A DNA stretch of 64,000 nucleotides from Dactylorhiza incarnata (Eukaryota; Streptophyta; Magnoliopsida; Asparagales; Orchidaceae). The DNA lies in the NCBI GenBank assembly GCA_033032865.1, contig JAWHQI010000165.1, forward strand, positions 3,979,001 through 4,043,000. Reading direction: 5' to 3'. Shown here piece by piece: positions 1 to 10,907 of the stretch. The number at the start of each line of letters is the position of its first letter. Positions within the stretch are counted from its first letter, which is position 1. The translations under genes and the position numbers were made by a program. Under the pieces are notes generated by a model that worked only from the letters and a program-made list of their open reading frames with translations, ran no database searches and was not told the DNA's origin.

Positions 1-5
1 CCGCG

Positions 6-1048
6 ATGAAGGCGCTAGAGGCGGGCTTTTATTGGCCCACGCTCTTCAAAGATGCTCACACCCTTGTGAGTACTTGCGACAGCTGCCAGCGGTCGGGGAA
101 CATCTCTCGCCGGGATGAGATGCCCCAAAACATTTTCTTAGAATGCGAAATTTTCGACCTTTGGGGTATCGATTTTGTTGGTCCTCTCCCTCCCTCTTTT
201 TCAAATAAGTATATTCTAGTGGCGGTCGACTACGTATCGAGGTGGGCGGAAGCGCAAGCTCTCCCCACCAATGATGCGCGAGTCGTCGTTAATTTCTTAA
301 AAAAATTATTTTCTCGATTTGGCACGCCGCGCGCTATTGTGAGTGATCGGGGCACCCATTTTTGCAATAATCAATTTACAAAAATCTTAGCAAAATATGG
401 TGTCACGCACAAATTATCCACTACATATCACCCACAAACGAGCAGCCAAGTCGAAGTTGTTAATCGAGAATTAAAATGGATTTTAGAAAAAACAGTTTCT
501 ATTAATCGGAAGGATTGGGCAATAAAGCTCGATGATGCGCTATGGGCCTATCGAATGGCGTACAAGACCGCTATCGGTTGTACACCTTATCGAATGGTTT
601 ATGGCAAGGCTTGCCACCTTCCGGTCGAATTAGAACACCGCGCATTTTGGGCGCTTAAATTTTTAAACCTCGATTCCACTCTAGCGGGAGAACAAAGAAA
701 ATTCCAAATGAACGAATTAGATGAGTGGCGAGCGAATGCGTATGAGAGCAATTAATTATATAAGGAGCGAACAAAGTTTTATCACGATAAGCATATAAAA
801 TTTCCAAAAACTTTTTCGCCGGGCAATCTCGTCCTCGTTTATAATTCCCGCCTTCGCCTTTTTCCGGGAAAACTAAAATCGCGATGGTCCGGACCCTTTA
901 TTGTTAAAAAGGTTGGTCCTATGGGACAATTTTAATTTCCCACCCGGAAAAAGGTACCTTCAAAGTTAACGGGCACCGCCTTAAATTATATCTTCCGGGA
1001 GAGTTAACTAATGAAAAGAGTGATTCGATTGTATTTCAACCTATAATA
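6..1048 (+). pseudogene. Ty3/gypsy integrase (C-terminal part of pol), broken
   Basis: Integrase joins retroelement cDNA to host DNA. The N-terminal zinc-binding region is cut, leaving CDSCQR near residue 25. The catalytic core has D56 (GIDFVGP), D114 (VSDRGTHF) and E150 (SQVEVVNRE), the D-X57-D-X35-E spacing of active integrases. The frame is open to a TAA at 753-755, but coding similarity continues in the same frame ([15 protein letters not shown], then the FPGKLKSRW stretch) to about 932, where a second stop follows. A further segment with FKVNGHRLK continues to about 1048 in another frame. So the core is intact but the C-terminal domain is broken by a nonsense codon and a frameshift. No start codon is expected because this is an internal part of a polyprotein. 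Confidence 0.85.
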
Positions 1049-2630
1049 TGATCGGCAAGAGGGTCAAGCTACGCGACCTTAAACAAAGCGCTTTTGGGAG
1101 ACACCCCAAAGTTATCTTTTTTTTGTTTTCTCGTGTTCTTTAACATTTTTTGTAGGTAATCGCCGCTTCCCCGCGCAAACTTCAAAAAAATCAGGGAAGC
1201 CCTTTCTCTTTCTTCCTTCTCTTTTATCATGCATTTCTTTTTTGTTTTGTCTTGCACTTTATTTTCTTTTACTTCATACTTAGTTTTAAACATTGGGGAT
1301 AATGTTTAACTTTAAGTATGGGGGTGTAAATAGTTCTTTGTATATAGTTGTTAAATTAGAAAAATTTCAAAAATATATTTTCTTATGTTTCCTTCTATTT
1401 TAGCACTTGTAAAACCCAAAAACTAAAAAAAATTTAGAAAGTAGAAAAATTTAAATCTTGGAAAGGGACGTTTGGGACCTCACCCCATCTCACCTCCTAG
1501 TACCGTGAGAACCCTTCACGGGGTATACCTCGGGAAGTCCAAGAATTAACAAAAAAATTTGTTGGCTTTTTAGTATATGTTTTTGTTTATTTCTTATAAA
1601 AAAAAAAGATAATATCAAAATTCAAAAAAATATATGAAAAAACTTAAAATACAAAAAAATTTAAATCTTATACCTCTCCTATTTGTTGTTTTTGTGATTT
1701 CTTAGAAATCTAGTTGAGAATGTTTATATGCATGTTTAAGTTTTTAATTGGCTAAAATTTTGCTTATCATAGTTTGTTAATTTTAAATTTGAGGTAATCT
1801 TGATTTAAGAATCATCTTATTATTTTAATTTGATTAGAGAATTTATTTAGCATGACTTCTCTTTTTATTTTTAATTGGCTTCATTTTGTAGTGAATTTCA
1901 TAAACCTCTTTAGATTTCAATTATATTTTCTTCTAACTTTTTAGATCTTAGGAAATTTAATGTTACTAGAATTTGCTCTCAATATAATTTAAAGCTAGTT
2001 AGATTTATTTCCCTTCCTTAACCCCTTTGTGGCATAAAAAAATGAAGTTTAAAAGATCATATGTCATGGGAATAAGAGGATAAAATTCATTATTCCCTAG
2101 AACATATGCACCCAAAATATTTGAAAAGATTATATGGCATGGAGTAAGAGGATAAAATTCATTACTCCTAAACTATATACATTTTGGGTTGTTATTAGAA
2201 GAAAAAAAATATAAAGGTGAGAGGATAAAATTCATCACCTCAAATCAAAGATCTCTTCTCATGCCAAATTTCATGAAATCCCCCTTAGCCAATTATCATT
2301 GTTCTAGTTTTAGTTGAAAATTATGGAGAGAGCAATATTTAGTAATTTACTTTTCCTTAAGTTTCTTTTAAGGTAGAGTTCTTATAATTTTAATTTAATT
2401 TGGTTTTATAATTTCTACAATTTTGTCAAACTAATTAATTTTCTTGAGAAGTTCTTGCCTAAACATTTTTCCCTCTTTTCAAATCATCATCATAATTTAG
2501 GACTTGACTCCCCCTTGAATTTACTATTAATTTAACTTTTGGTTAAATGAAATTTTAGTTTTAAATTAAGTTTTTTTTAAGGATGTCATATAAATTATGT
2601 CTCCACTTTTGCTCTTGAATAGCAAAGCCT
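1049..2630 (+). other. AT-rich 3' noncoding tail of the Athila-like element
   Basis: About 1.6 kb with no open frame of note lies between pol and the 3' LTR. Athila-type elements often have a long region here, sometimes with an env-like ORF; none is visible. A purine tract like the real PPT (AAGTATGGGGGTG) already occurs at about 1313-1326, roughly 1.3 kb before the PPT next to the LTR. A small inverted repeat (CCGTGA / TCACGG) lies near 1503-1520. Three larger hairpins are annotated separately. Confidence 0.6.
2058..2259 (+). other. Three consecutive hairpins with a conserved loop
   Basis: The loop AGAGGATAAAATTCAT recurs three times, each between complementary arms that differ in sequence. 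Hairpin 1: CATATGT (2058-2064) and GGGAATA (2068-2074) pair with TATTCCC (2091-2097) and ACATATG (2102-2108). Hairpin 2: CCCAAAAT (2111-2118), TATAT (2131-2135) and GGAGTA (2141-2146) pair with TACTCC (2163-2168), ATATA (2175-2179) and ATTTTGGG (2181-2188). Hairpin 3: AGAAGA (2197-2202) and AGGTGA (2215-2220) pair with TCACCT (2235-2240) and TCTTCT (2254-2259). Different stems with retained pairing around one loop suggest a selected RNA structure in the element transcript. The function is unknown. Confidence 0.75.
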
Positions 2631-2642
2631 CAAGTATGGGGG
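2631..2642 (+). other. Polypurine tract before the 3' LTR
   Basis: CAAGTATGGGGG lies four bases before the TGATAAG LTR start. Such tracts prime plus-strand DNA synthesis in gypsy elements. Confidence 0.7.
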
Positions 2643-2646
2643 TATT

Positions 2647-3236
2647 TGATAAGTAGTATTTTTATAACTTTTTAATAGAAAATTTTGTAAATATTTAATT
2701 TGTATTTTCCCTTTTTATGTCATTTCTAGGTCATAAGTGTTTATTTTTAAATTATGTTTCTAATTTAGCTTAATTTCAATTTTTGCAAAATTTTGGGACA
2801 AATTGGAGAAATTGACAAGTACACACCCTCAATCACGCCCGTGACCAAGGGAGTGTAACCTAAAGATCAGTCTAGACTCGATGCCGCACCAATTGAGCTA
2901 GTCCACAGCGAGTCACGCCCTCGGTCACGCCCGTGACCCAGTGTCACGCCCGTGACTAGGGGCATGTAATTTTAGAATCTTCCCACCTGGCTGCTGACGG
3001 GACGTGGAGATGCTGTCGAGAAGTCAACCTAAGTCACGCCCGTGACCCACATGTCACGGCCGTGACTTGCCCGCGTGATCTCTGCTTCTCCGCCGCGCCA
3101 AATTCCAGCCCACGCTACATTTAATGAAACCGTCCAAAGTCACGCCCGTGACCAAAATTACACGGGCGTGTAATATCCACTTTTCACCGCGCCGTCCAGA
3201 AAGCCCACGTCGTTGTCGGATCCGATGTGAACAGCG
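2647..3236 (+). repeat. 3' LTR (truncated) of the Athila-like element
   Basis: The LTR starts TGATAAGTAG directly after the polypurine tract. It contains six copies of a 14-bp near-palindrome, GTCACG-CC-CGTGAC, or one-base variants, at 2832, 2924, 2943, 3033, 3053 and 3139, plus a related ACACGGGCGTGT at about 3160. The CA end is not seen: near 3236 the sequence switches to the end of copia A's LTR. Confidence 0.65.
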
Positions 3237-3273
3237 CTCGACTTCAATTCTTTGAGATCGCATGGCTTCAACA
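3237..3273 (-). repeat. 3' LTR remnant of copia A
   Basis: Only the terminal ~37 bp (ACTTCAATTC through GGCTTCAACA) matches the end of the other LTR at 7959-7995. The remaining ~620 bp are absent and Athila-like LTR sequence adjoins instead. Confidence 0.7.
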
Positions 3274-3282
3274 CTCCCCCGC
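3274..3282 (-). other. Polypurine tract of copia A
   Basis: On the minus strand GCGGGGGAG lies directly before the TGTTGAAG start of the 3' LTR. Confidence 0.7.
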
Positions 3283-3299
3283 AAGCTGGAGCATATATA

Positions 3300-6200
3300 T
3301 CAATCAATGTGTTTGGTTCTCTCATGAAAGACTGGGTTTTGAGAAATATAGATTGCAGCTTTATTGTCACAGAACATTGGCAAGGGATGGTTGTAAACTT
3401 CTCCAAAATCTAGAAGGAGAGTTCGTAACCACTTCAATTCACATGTAGTTTGGGCCATGCTCCTGTACTCGGCCTCAGCACTTGATCTGGATACTACTGC
3501 TTGTTTCTTGCTCTTCCAGCTCACAAGATTTCCTCCAACGAATGTACAGAACCCAGACGTTGATTTCCTGTCTCCTTTAACATCAGCATAGCTAGCATCT
3601 TAGTAGGCTTCTATCTTGAGATGGTTGTTTCTTTGGAACAGAAGACCCTTTCCTGGAGATCCCTTAACGTATTCCAATATCTTTAGAGCAGCCTGAAGAT
3701 GACATTCCCTTGGGGCTTGCATGAATTGGCTGACCTTCCCAACGACATAACAAATATCAGGTCTTGTTACAGTTTGGTAGATAAGCTTGCCTACAAGACG
3801 ACGGTATCTAGTGTTATCAGGTAGAGGTGGAGAGTTGTCATTCCAGAGTTTGTCATCTCCTATTGCCATTGGATACTTAGCAGGTTTAGCACCAAGAAGA
3901 CCTGTTTCCTTCAGAAGGTCAATAACATACTTACGTTGTGAGAGGACAACAGAGCTATGATTTCTTGATATCTCAATGCCCAAAAAGTACTTTGGAGTCC
4001 CCATGTCTTTGGTTACAAAGTGTTGAAGGAGATGTTTCTTTGTAAGGGTGATACCTTCAATATCATCACCAGTGAGAAGGATGTCATCAACGTAGACAGC
4101 CAGGACTACCATTCCATGAGAGGTCTTGATTATGAAGAGAGAGTGATCTGCAAAGCTGCGGACAAATCCAATTACCTTTATTACTTTGTTAAACTTTTCA
4201 AACCAGGCACGAGGACTTTGCTTGAGACCATAGATAGCCTTCTTTAGCTTACATACACGAGTCTCCCCCGGAGCAACATAACCTGGAGGTTGCTCCATGA
4301 AAACTACCTCTTGAAGATCACCATAAAGAAAGGCATTCTTGACGTCTAATTGAGAGAGTTGCCACCCTTTGTTGACGGCCACAGAGAAGAGGACCCTGAT
4401 GGTTGTAAGACGAGCGACAGGGGAGAAGGTGTCAAAGAAGTTAACTCCATATGTCTGAGTAAAACCTTTGGCAACCAAGCGAGCCTTATATCGGTCGATA
4501 GAGCCATCAACACGGTATTTGCTCACAAAGACCCATCTACATCCAACAACATCTACCCCAAAAGGGGGAGGAACAAGTGTCCACGTGCCACGGTCCTGAA
4601 GAGTGGTTATTTCTTCATCCATGGCTGCCTTCCACTGTGGGATAGCAAGAGCATCCTGATAATTAGCTGGAATGACAGTATCTGAAATATCAATAGAAAA
4701 CGCCCTAGCAGAGGGGGTGAGATGAGCATAGGTCACAACATCATGAATAGAATGTTGCGTACATTAGTGAACTCCCTTTCGAAGGGCAATAGGAAGGTCT
4801 TCAGTGGTGAATATATTAGTAGCAGAGTCATCATCGGAAGAAGATAGTGCTGGCCCAAGAGTTCGGAGAGGAGGCCCCGGAGTAGGAGGACAAATGGTAG
4901 GAGACTCTGTAGATGGTGGAGTGAAAGGAAGAGGCGGTGGAGTTGGGAGAGGAGGTGTTGTCGGTGGGGAGTAAATGAGAGGAGGTGTTGGATGAGTTGC
5001 AGGAGGCAGAGAGGTGGAGTTAGAAAAGTATGGTATAGTCTCAAAGAAGGTGACATCAATGGAAACATATTGTTTGCGAAGAAGAGGATCATAGCATCGG
5101 TAACCTTTCTGAGTGGGAGAGTAACCAACAAAGATACACTTAACTGCCCGAGGGGAGAGTTTGTCCCGACCTGGTGAAGGAGTGTGCACAAACGCAGTAC
5201 AACCGAAGACTTTGAGAGGTAACGAGAAAGGTTTTGAGGTAGGATATAGAAGAGAAAAGGGTGTGGAGCCTTGAAGAAGGGTGGAGGGAATGCGGTTAAT
5301 GAGATAGCAGGAGATGAGGATGGCATGACCCCAATAGGTTTTGGGCATTTTCATCTGGAAGAGTAAGGTGCGAGCCATGTCGAGGAGATGATGATTCTTA
5401 CGCTCCGCTATCCCATTTTGTTGAGAAGTATAAGGATAACAAGTTTGATGTATAATGCCATGATTCATGCAAAACTCAGAAAAATGATGAGAGACATATT
5501 CTTTAGCATTATCAGTGCGAATAGCTTTGATAGACATTCCAAATTGAGTGGAAATTTCATTATAGAAAGTTGAGAAAACAGTAAGCAGTTCAGAGCGTTC
5601 TTTTAAAAGATACACCCAAGTACATCGAGAAAAGTCATCAATAAAAGTAACAAAATACAAACTACTCCCACCCACAATCTTGGTAGGAGAAGGACCACAG
5701 ACATTTGAGTGAATTAGATCAAAGGGACGAGTCGAGCTACGACCATGTTTGGCAGGATAGGAAGCCCGATGGTGCTTACCTAGTTGACAAGCTTCACAGA
5801 GAGGAGAGGTATCGTTGGTGAGGTGAGGTAGAAGTTGATACAACAGCCGAGGTGGAGGGTGACCAAGACGGAGATGACATTGATGGAGAGAATCAGAGGT
5901 TGTGGAAGCAGAATGAGCAGCAAGAACGCCAAGGAAGTAGAGGCCTCCACTCTCAGTCCCAGTAGCAACTGTCTCCTTCGTGTGCAGATCCTAAAAATAA
6001 CAGTTAGTCGGAGTAAATATAATAGAACATTGTAACTGTTGAGAGAGAGCCTTGACTGATAGTAAGTTGCAAGGAAATGTAGGCACATAAAGAGTGTTCT
6101 TAAGAGAGATAGTCGGAGTGACTTGAACTATTCCAGTCCCACACACGTGTGAGGGAGAACTGTCTGTTGTTAGAACCGGAGGCAAATTCTTGTTTTCTAG

Positions 6201-7193
6201 TAACTATGAGAAAAGTTGAGGGTTCCATGTCATATGATTTGTTGCTCCAAAATCAGTAAGCCACATACCTTTAGTAACCACGTGCACACTACCTGAGGAG
6301 GTAGCAACAGAAGCAGATGGTTGTGTAGTACCAAGATGAGAAGCCGCAGCCATATAGCGAAGGTGAGGATGCTTGAGATAGCAGCGATCAATGGTGTGAC
6401 CCTTCTGACCATAATGAGAACAGATGTACCGAGGAGATCCGCGGCCACCAAGAGATCCACCACGGCCACCGGGGTGACCACGTTTAGCCCGGTGAGCAAA
6501 GCTCTCTAGAGGAGGAGGAGAGGATAACAAGGGTCATTGGAGAAGAGAGGTAACAGCAGAAACCCGAGCAGCGGTGGCATCAAGGGTTGGAGAGTCAGCT
6601 TCCCCAAGAATTTGTTGTCGGATCATATCATAGGATTCAAGAAGACAGAGAAGGTAACACACAACTAGGAGCTCCTGGAAGTATGTATGTTGCTCTGCAA
6701 GGTCAGCAGAGAAGGGACGATGCTGAAGGAGTTCAGCCCCAAGGGCCTGAACCTCTTGATATGTTGTGGTGGGATCCATGGTTGGGCGGGCAAAGAGATC
6801 AACATACAAGGTGTAGATACGGGAGGTTTTGGTGCCTTTGGAGTAAAGGGAAACAAGATGTTTCCAAGCTGCTTTGACGGTCTCATCACGACGAATGATA
6901 GGAAGACACTCATCAGAGAGATTGTTAGCAAGCTAGGTGCGGACCAGAGCATTGCTAGCATCCCAATCATCAAAGGTAGCAGACTCTTTGAGAGGAGGAT
7001 CATCGGTGAGATGGTGTCGCTTGCATTGAGAGCGTAAGAGGAAGGTGAAGTAGACGCTCCAATCAGGGTAATTAGAGCCAGTGAGCTTGGAGGAGGTGCC
7101 AAGATTTCCAGAAGTAGAGATAGAGGTAGAATAGGTAGAGGAAGGAATAGCCACATGAGTGGAGGTGAGGACATTCTCAGAAGGGGTACCCAT
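3300..7193 (-). pseudogene. Copia gag-pol polyprotein, copia A, six in-frame stops
   Basis: Reading from ATG at 7193 down to 3300, all recognisable segments lie in one frame, broken by stops near 6933, 6534, 6204, 5991, 4764 and 3600 but without a frameshift. Domains in order: gag with a damaged zinc knuckle (CSHYGQKGHTIDRC, second Cys replaced by Tyr); protease with WLTDFGATNHMTW, where the catalytic D-S/T-G triad reads DFG; integrase (HLRLGHPP and CEACQLGKHH zinc-binding region, core ending SQQNGIAERKN); reverse transcriptase with intact YVDD (LAVYVDDILL); RNase H (SKKQAVVSRSSAEAEY and FCDNKAA). After ERTKHID the last ~60 residues are missing and the usual IYAPACGGVLK tail follows in another frame, so an internal deletion sits near 3300. 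Several stops look like C-to-T changes (for example Gln to TAG near 5991). The element is dead. Confidence 0.85.
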
Positions 7194-7328
7194 GAGAAGA
7201 GAACTGCAAGAGGAAAGACAGATCGCGTGGTCTCGCGGCTAGAAGGCTGAAAATAAGGGAGATCGCGCAGTCTGGAGGAAGAGAGACTGGCCGAAGAGAG
7301 AGAGCTCACAACACAAGGATCGTTGTTC

Positions 7329-7340
7329 GCTCTGATACCA
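7329..7340 (-). other. Primer binding site of copia A
   Basis: On the minus strand TGGTATCAGAGC, complementary to the 3' end of initiator-Met tRNA, immediately follows the 5' LTR. Confidence 0.85.
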
Positions 7341-7995
7341 TGTGAGAACTTGAAAATTTTATTTCAAAAAATCTAAGTATTACAAGAGTATTGCCTCCTT
7401 TATATAGACTAGGAGGGAAAGAGTAAAATACAAATACATAATGTGGGACTAAATAAAATACAATACACAAAGCAAACTGGGCGGTCCAGCGGTCAGGGAG
7501 AACGAGACCGCATCGACCTCCGCGGTCTGGAGAGAAGACGGGCAGTCACATGACAGGAGGAAGGTCATGTGACAGAGGAGACCAACTGATCGTAAGACCG
7601 CTCTGGCGAACACTCCCCCGTAAGGGAGATGCCGGGGGTACCAGATCGCTTCTCTTTATATGAAGCGATCTGGTATATCTAAGGAGAAGCGGCGGTCTGA
7701 TACTGGGAGACCGCACAGACCGCGGTTATCAGACTATTATTTGATGGAGCTGGAGACCGCTGATCTTCATACGACGTGATCTCGCACATCTGAGGAGAAG
7801 GCGCGGTCTGATTCTGGGGGACCACACAGACCGCGATTATCAGGCCGTTATTTGATGGAGCTAGAGACCGCTGATCTTCACTCGGCACAATCTCGCATAT
7901 CTGAAGAGAAGTCGCAGTCTAATTCTGGGACACCGCACAGACCGCTGGCTCGAGACCGCGCGGCTTCAATTCTTTGAGATCGCGTGGCTTCAACA
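7341..7995 (-). repeat. 5' LTR of copia A (655 bp)
   Basis: In plus coordinates it runs TGTGAGAACT to GGCTTCAACA, with TG/CA ends and the primer site adjoining. It is rich in GACCGC/GCGGTC words, as is the LTR of copia G, although the two LTRs are otherwise different. Confidence 0.85.
7399..7406 (-). promoter_or_regulatory. TATA box in copia A LTR
   Basis: The minus strand reads TATATAAAGG about 60 bases before the end of the 5' LTR, the usual position of the retrotransposon promoter. Confidence 0.6.
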
Positions 7996-8522
7996 ATAAT
8001 GAAGAACTGTAAGAACAAAAGTTGTCTTGAATGTGTTGGTCTCATTCTGAGGTCGCGCGGTTTGAGTTTTGCCTGGCCGGTTTGTGTGTTCACAGGTTAG
8101 CGGCTTGTAGTTCGCGGTCAGCATTCTCCCCTCTTACAACTTTGAATAAACTAGTCCGACAGCGGCCTGTCTGGGCGGACTATGTTTAGGTGTTCTTGGA
8201 CTGTGCAGTGGACTCAGTTGATCAAGCGGTCTTAAGTGGTTAGGCGGTTTTGAGTTGCGGTCTATAGCAGGAAGCAGTTTCTTCTTCAAGTGTTTTCAGC
8301 AGTTGAATAAGCAGCAGGTCGGGCGGTTTGTGGTTGCGGTCTGACAGGTGCGGTTTGTGCTCTGTTCGCGCTGTCTCAGGGGTTATCCGTCTGGCTAGTC
8401 TGTTCATGCGGTCTGGCGATCTCAAGTTGTCAAGTCGCTAGTAGCTTTTTGTCTTTTGTGTTTGTGCTTCTCTCCTCCGTGATTCTTATGAATCATGTCT
8501 CGCCATGTATACCTCAAATTGT
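7996..8522 (+). repeat. Truncated LTR related to copia G, opposite orientation
   Basis: The sequence shares AAGAACTGTAAGAAC, many GCGGTC words and CCGTGATTCTTATGAATC plus GTCTCGCCATGTAT with the minus-strand reading of the G LTR (21881-20702). Only the downstream portion is present and it is clearly older. The first part is absent where copia A adjoins, and similarity fades after about 8522. Confidence 0.7.
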
Positions 8523-8646
8523 AAAGAGATAGTTAATACCATAGCACTATTCGGTCTTCCCATTGTAATTGTGTTGTTATACTTGTGGAAAGTCTTGTGA
8601 ATTATTCCGCATTTTACTTCATCTCTGGACCTCAAGTTTTTTAACT

Positions 8647-10205
8647 GGCCATGAGCAGACCTGCTGACCAGGCTCTCATCTAGCTGGCAGGGTCGTAGGA
8701 TCACTCGGTGGCAGGTTCAAAAGTTTCAATGGTTGGCCCCGAGCAGACCCACTAACCAGGCTCTCATTTAGCTGGCAGGGCCGTAGGATCACTCGGTGGA
8801 AGGTTCAAAAGTTTCAAGGGTTGGACCCGAGCAGACCCGCTGACCAGGCTCTCATCTAGCAGGCAGGGCCGTAGGCTTACTAGGTGGCAGGTTCGAAAGT
8901 TTCAATGGTTGGCCCCGAGCAGACCCGCTGACCAGGCTCTCAAATAGATGGCAGGGCCGTAGGCTCACTCGGTCGCAGGTTAGAAAGTTTCAAAGGTTGG
9001 CCGCGAGCAGACCCACTAACCAGGCTCTCATCTAGCTGGCAGGGTCGTAGGATCACTCGGTGGTAGGTTCAAAAGTTTCAAAGGTTGGCCCTGAGCTGAC
9101 CCGCTGACTAGGCTCTCATCTAGCTGGTATGGTCATAGGCTCACTCGGTTGCAGGTTCGAAAGTTTCAAAGGTTGGCCCTCAGCAGACCCGCTGAACAAG
9201 CTCTCATCTAGCTGGCAGGGTCGTAGGCTCATTCGGTGGCAGGTTCAAAAGTTTCAAAGGTTGGCCTCGAGCAGACCCGCTGACTAGGCTCTCATCTAGC
9301 TGGCAGGGCTGTAGGCTCACTCGTTGGTAGGTTTGAAAGTTTCAAAGGTTAGACCCGAGCAGACCCGCTGACAAGGCTCTCATCTAGCTTGCAGGGTCGT
9401 AGGCTCACTCGATGGCAGTTTCAAAAGTTTCAAAGGTTGGCCCCGAGCAGTCCTACTGACCAGGCTCTCATCTAGCTGGCAGGGCCGTAGACTCACTTGG
9501 TGGAAGGTTCAAAAGTTTCAATGGTTGTCCCCGAGCAGACCCGCTGATTAGGCTCTTACCTAGCTGGCAGGGTCATAGGCTCACTCGGTGGCAGTTTCGA
9601 AAGTTTCAAAGGTTGGCCCCAAGCAGACCCGCTGACCAGGCTCTCATCTAGCTGGCAGGTCCGTAGGCTCACTCAATGGAAGGTTTGAAAGTTTCAAAGG
9701 TTGGCCCCGAGCAGACCCGCTGACCAGGCTCTCATCTAGCTGGCAGGGTCATAGGTTCACTCGGTGGTAGGTTCAAAAGTTTCAAAGGTTGGCCCCGAGT
9801 AGACCCGCTGCCCATGCTCTCATCTAGTTGGCAGGTTCGTAGGCTCACTCGGTGGCAGGTTCGAAAGTTTCAAAGGTTGGCCCCGAGCAGACCCGCTGAC
9901 CAGGCTCTCAACTAGCTGGCAAGGTCGTAGGCTCACTCGTTGGCAAGTTCAAATGTTTCAAATGATGGCCATGAGTAGACCCACTGACCATGCTCTCATC
10001 TAGCTGGCAGGGCCGAAGGCTCACTCGGTGGCAGGATGGAAAGTTTCAGAGGATGGCCCCGACCAGACCCGCTGGCCAGGTTCTCACCTAGCTAGCAGGG
10101 TCGATGGCTCACTCCGTGGCAGGATGGAAAGCTTCAGAGGTTGGCCCCGAACAGACCCACTGGCTAGGCTCTCACCTAGCTGGCAGGGTCGTAGGCTCAC
10201 TCGGT
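8647..10205. repeat. 88-bp tandem repeat array, about 18 copies
   Basis: The unit begins GGCCCCGAGCAGACCCGCTG, continues through CAGGCTCTCATCTAGCTGGC and GTAGGCTCACTCGGTGGC, and ends AAAGTTTCAAAGGTT. Starts at 8647, 8735 and 8823 give an 88-bp period. Copies differ by several substitutions each; the last two (from about 10028) form a slightly different subtype. The open frames inside it are repeat artefacts. It adjoins the 3' side of transposon gene P. Confidence 0.9.
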
Positions 10206-10907
10206 GGTAACCCATGAGCAAGGCAAGGTAAGAAAGGAAAATCCAATACAAAAAATTAACGCAGGGCAAGTCTCGGCATAAGGTCGGCGAATGGTTCCCA
10301 TCATAAGGGACACTCGCCGATGAATGATATCGTTCGAGAAGGACACTCGCCTAGTGAGTGCGCAGTGGAACGTTGGCCAGCCCCAAGAGTTGCGAGAATT
10401 TAGTAGGATGAAGTGGGTTCTCGGTGCAGTTACATTTCCGACAGAAATCAACAAAATCGTCTAAGTCCTAAAAAGGCTGGGGCGAGTGCGAAAGGGTTGC
10501 GACTGTGTGGCGTGCCTGTGTGGCGAGAGTGTCTCGGTCATGACCTAGACTAAGGGTCATTGACGCTAAAGGCGAACAAATGATATACGAGCACACGCGC
10601 GAAAGTGTGAGAGAATATAAAATAGCGCACGAGCGCATAAGCTATCAGCGAATAATAGCGAGATGCAAAAAAAGAAAATACATTACAAATCAAAAGAGGC
10701 AAAACATTTCATTTCATTTCAGTATAAAAAGGAATTACAGAAGGATTCTCGCATTAAATCAGAAAGAAAAAGAGAAAGAAAGGGAGTCTTTAGGGGTCAA
10801 CGTCTTCCTTGCCAGAGTATCCGCTGCTCTCGCTCCGAGAAGGAAGGTCGCCGAGTTCCCACCCATTGCCAACTTCATCCGCAAGGTCATCCACCGGGGT
10901 GAACAGT
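10206..10907 (-). other. 3' flank of transposon gene P, noncoding
   Basis: No convincing coding sequence is seen on either strand. The words CACTCGCC and GCGAGTG recur (about 10310-10360), resembling the CACTCGCC-rich upstream regions of the tandem units at 40.8 and 42.7 kb. This suggests it belongs to the same transposon family (inference). Confidence 0.4.

Larger units (their letters stand above)
1..3236 (+). mobile_element. Ty3/gypsy element, Athila-like, 3' portion
   Basis: The window opens inside the integrase of a plus-strand Ty3/gypsy element. Integrase, a 1.6 kb noncoding tail, a polypurine tract and the first ~590 bases of the 3' LTR follow in the expected order. The phrases [28 protein letters not shown] and the post-integrase [19 protein letters not shown] stretch are typical of the Athila/Tat branch. 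The element is cut on the left by the window edge and on the right by a junction with copia element A near 3236. Confidence 0.85.
3237..7995 (-). mobile_element. Ty1/copia element A, degenerate
   Basis: On the minus strand a 655-bp 5' LTR (7995-7341), a primer site, a gag-pol pseudogene, a polypurine tract and a tiny remnant of the 3' LTR follow in canonical copia order (gag, protease, integrase, reverse transcriptase, RNase H). The 3' LTR is reduced to about 37 bp (3237-3273), matching the end of the intact LTR (both end with a GCTTCAACA stretch). No target duplication can be checked because the left end is lost. Confidence 0.85.

Noticed and set aside
4733..5326. Second long minus frame overlapping copia A integrase
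   Set aside because: Low-complexity Leu/Ser shadow of the integrase-RT linker, with no domain.
8647..10205. CRISPR-like array
   Set aside because: The 88-bp units are contiguous tandem copies without spacers, in a plant genome.
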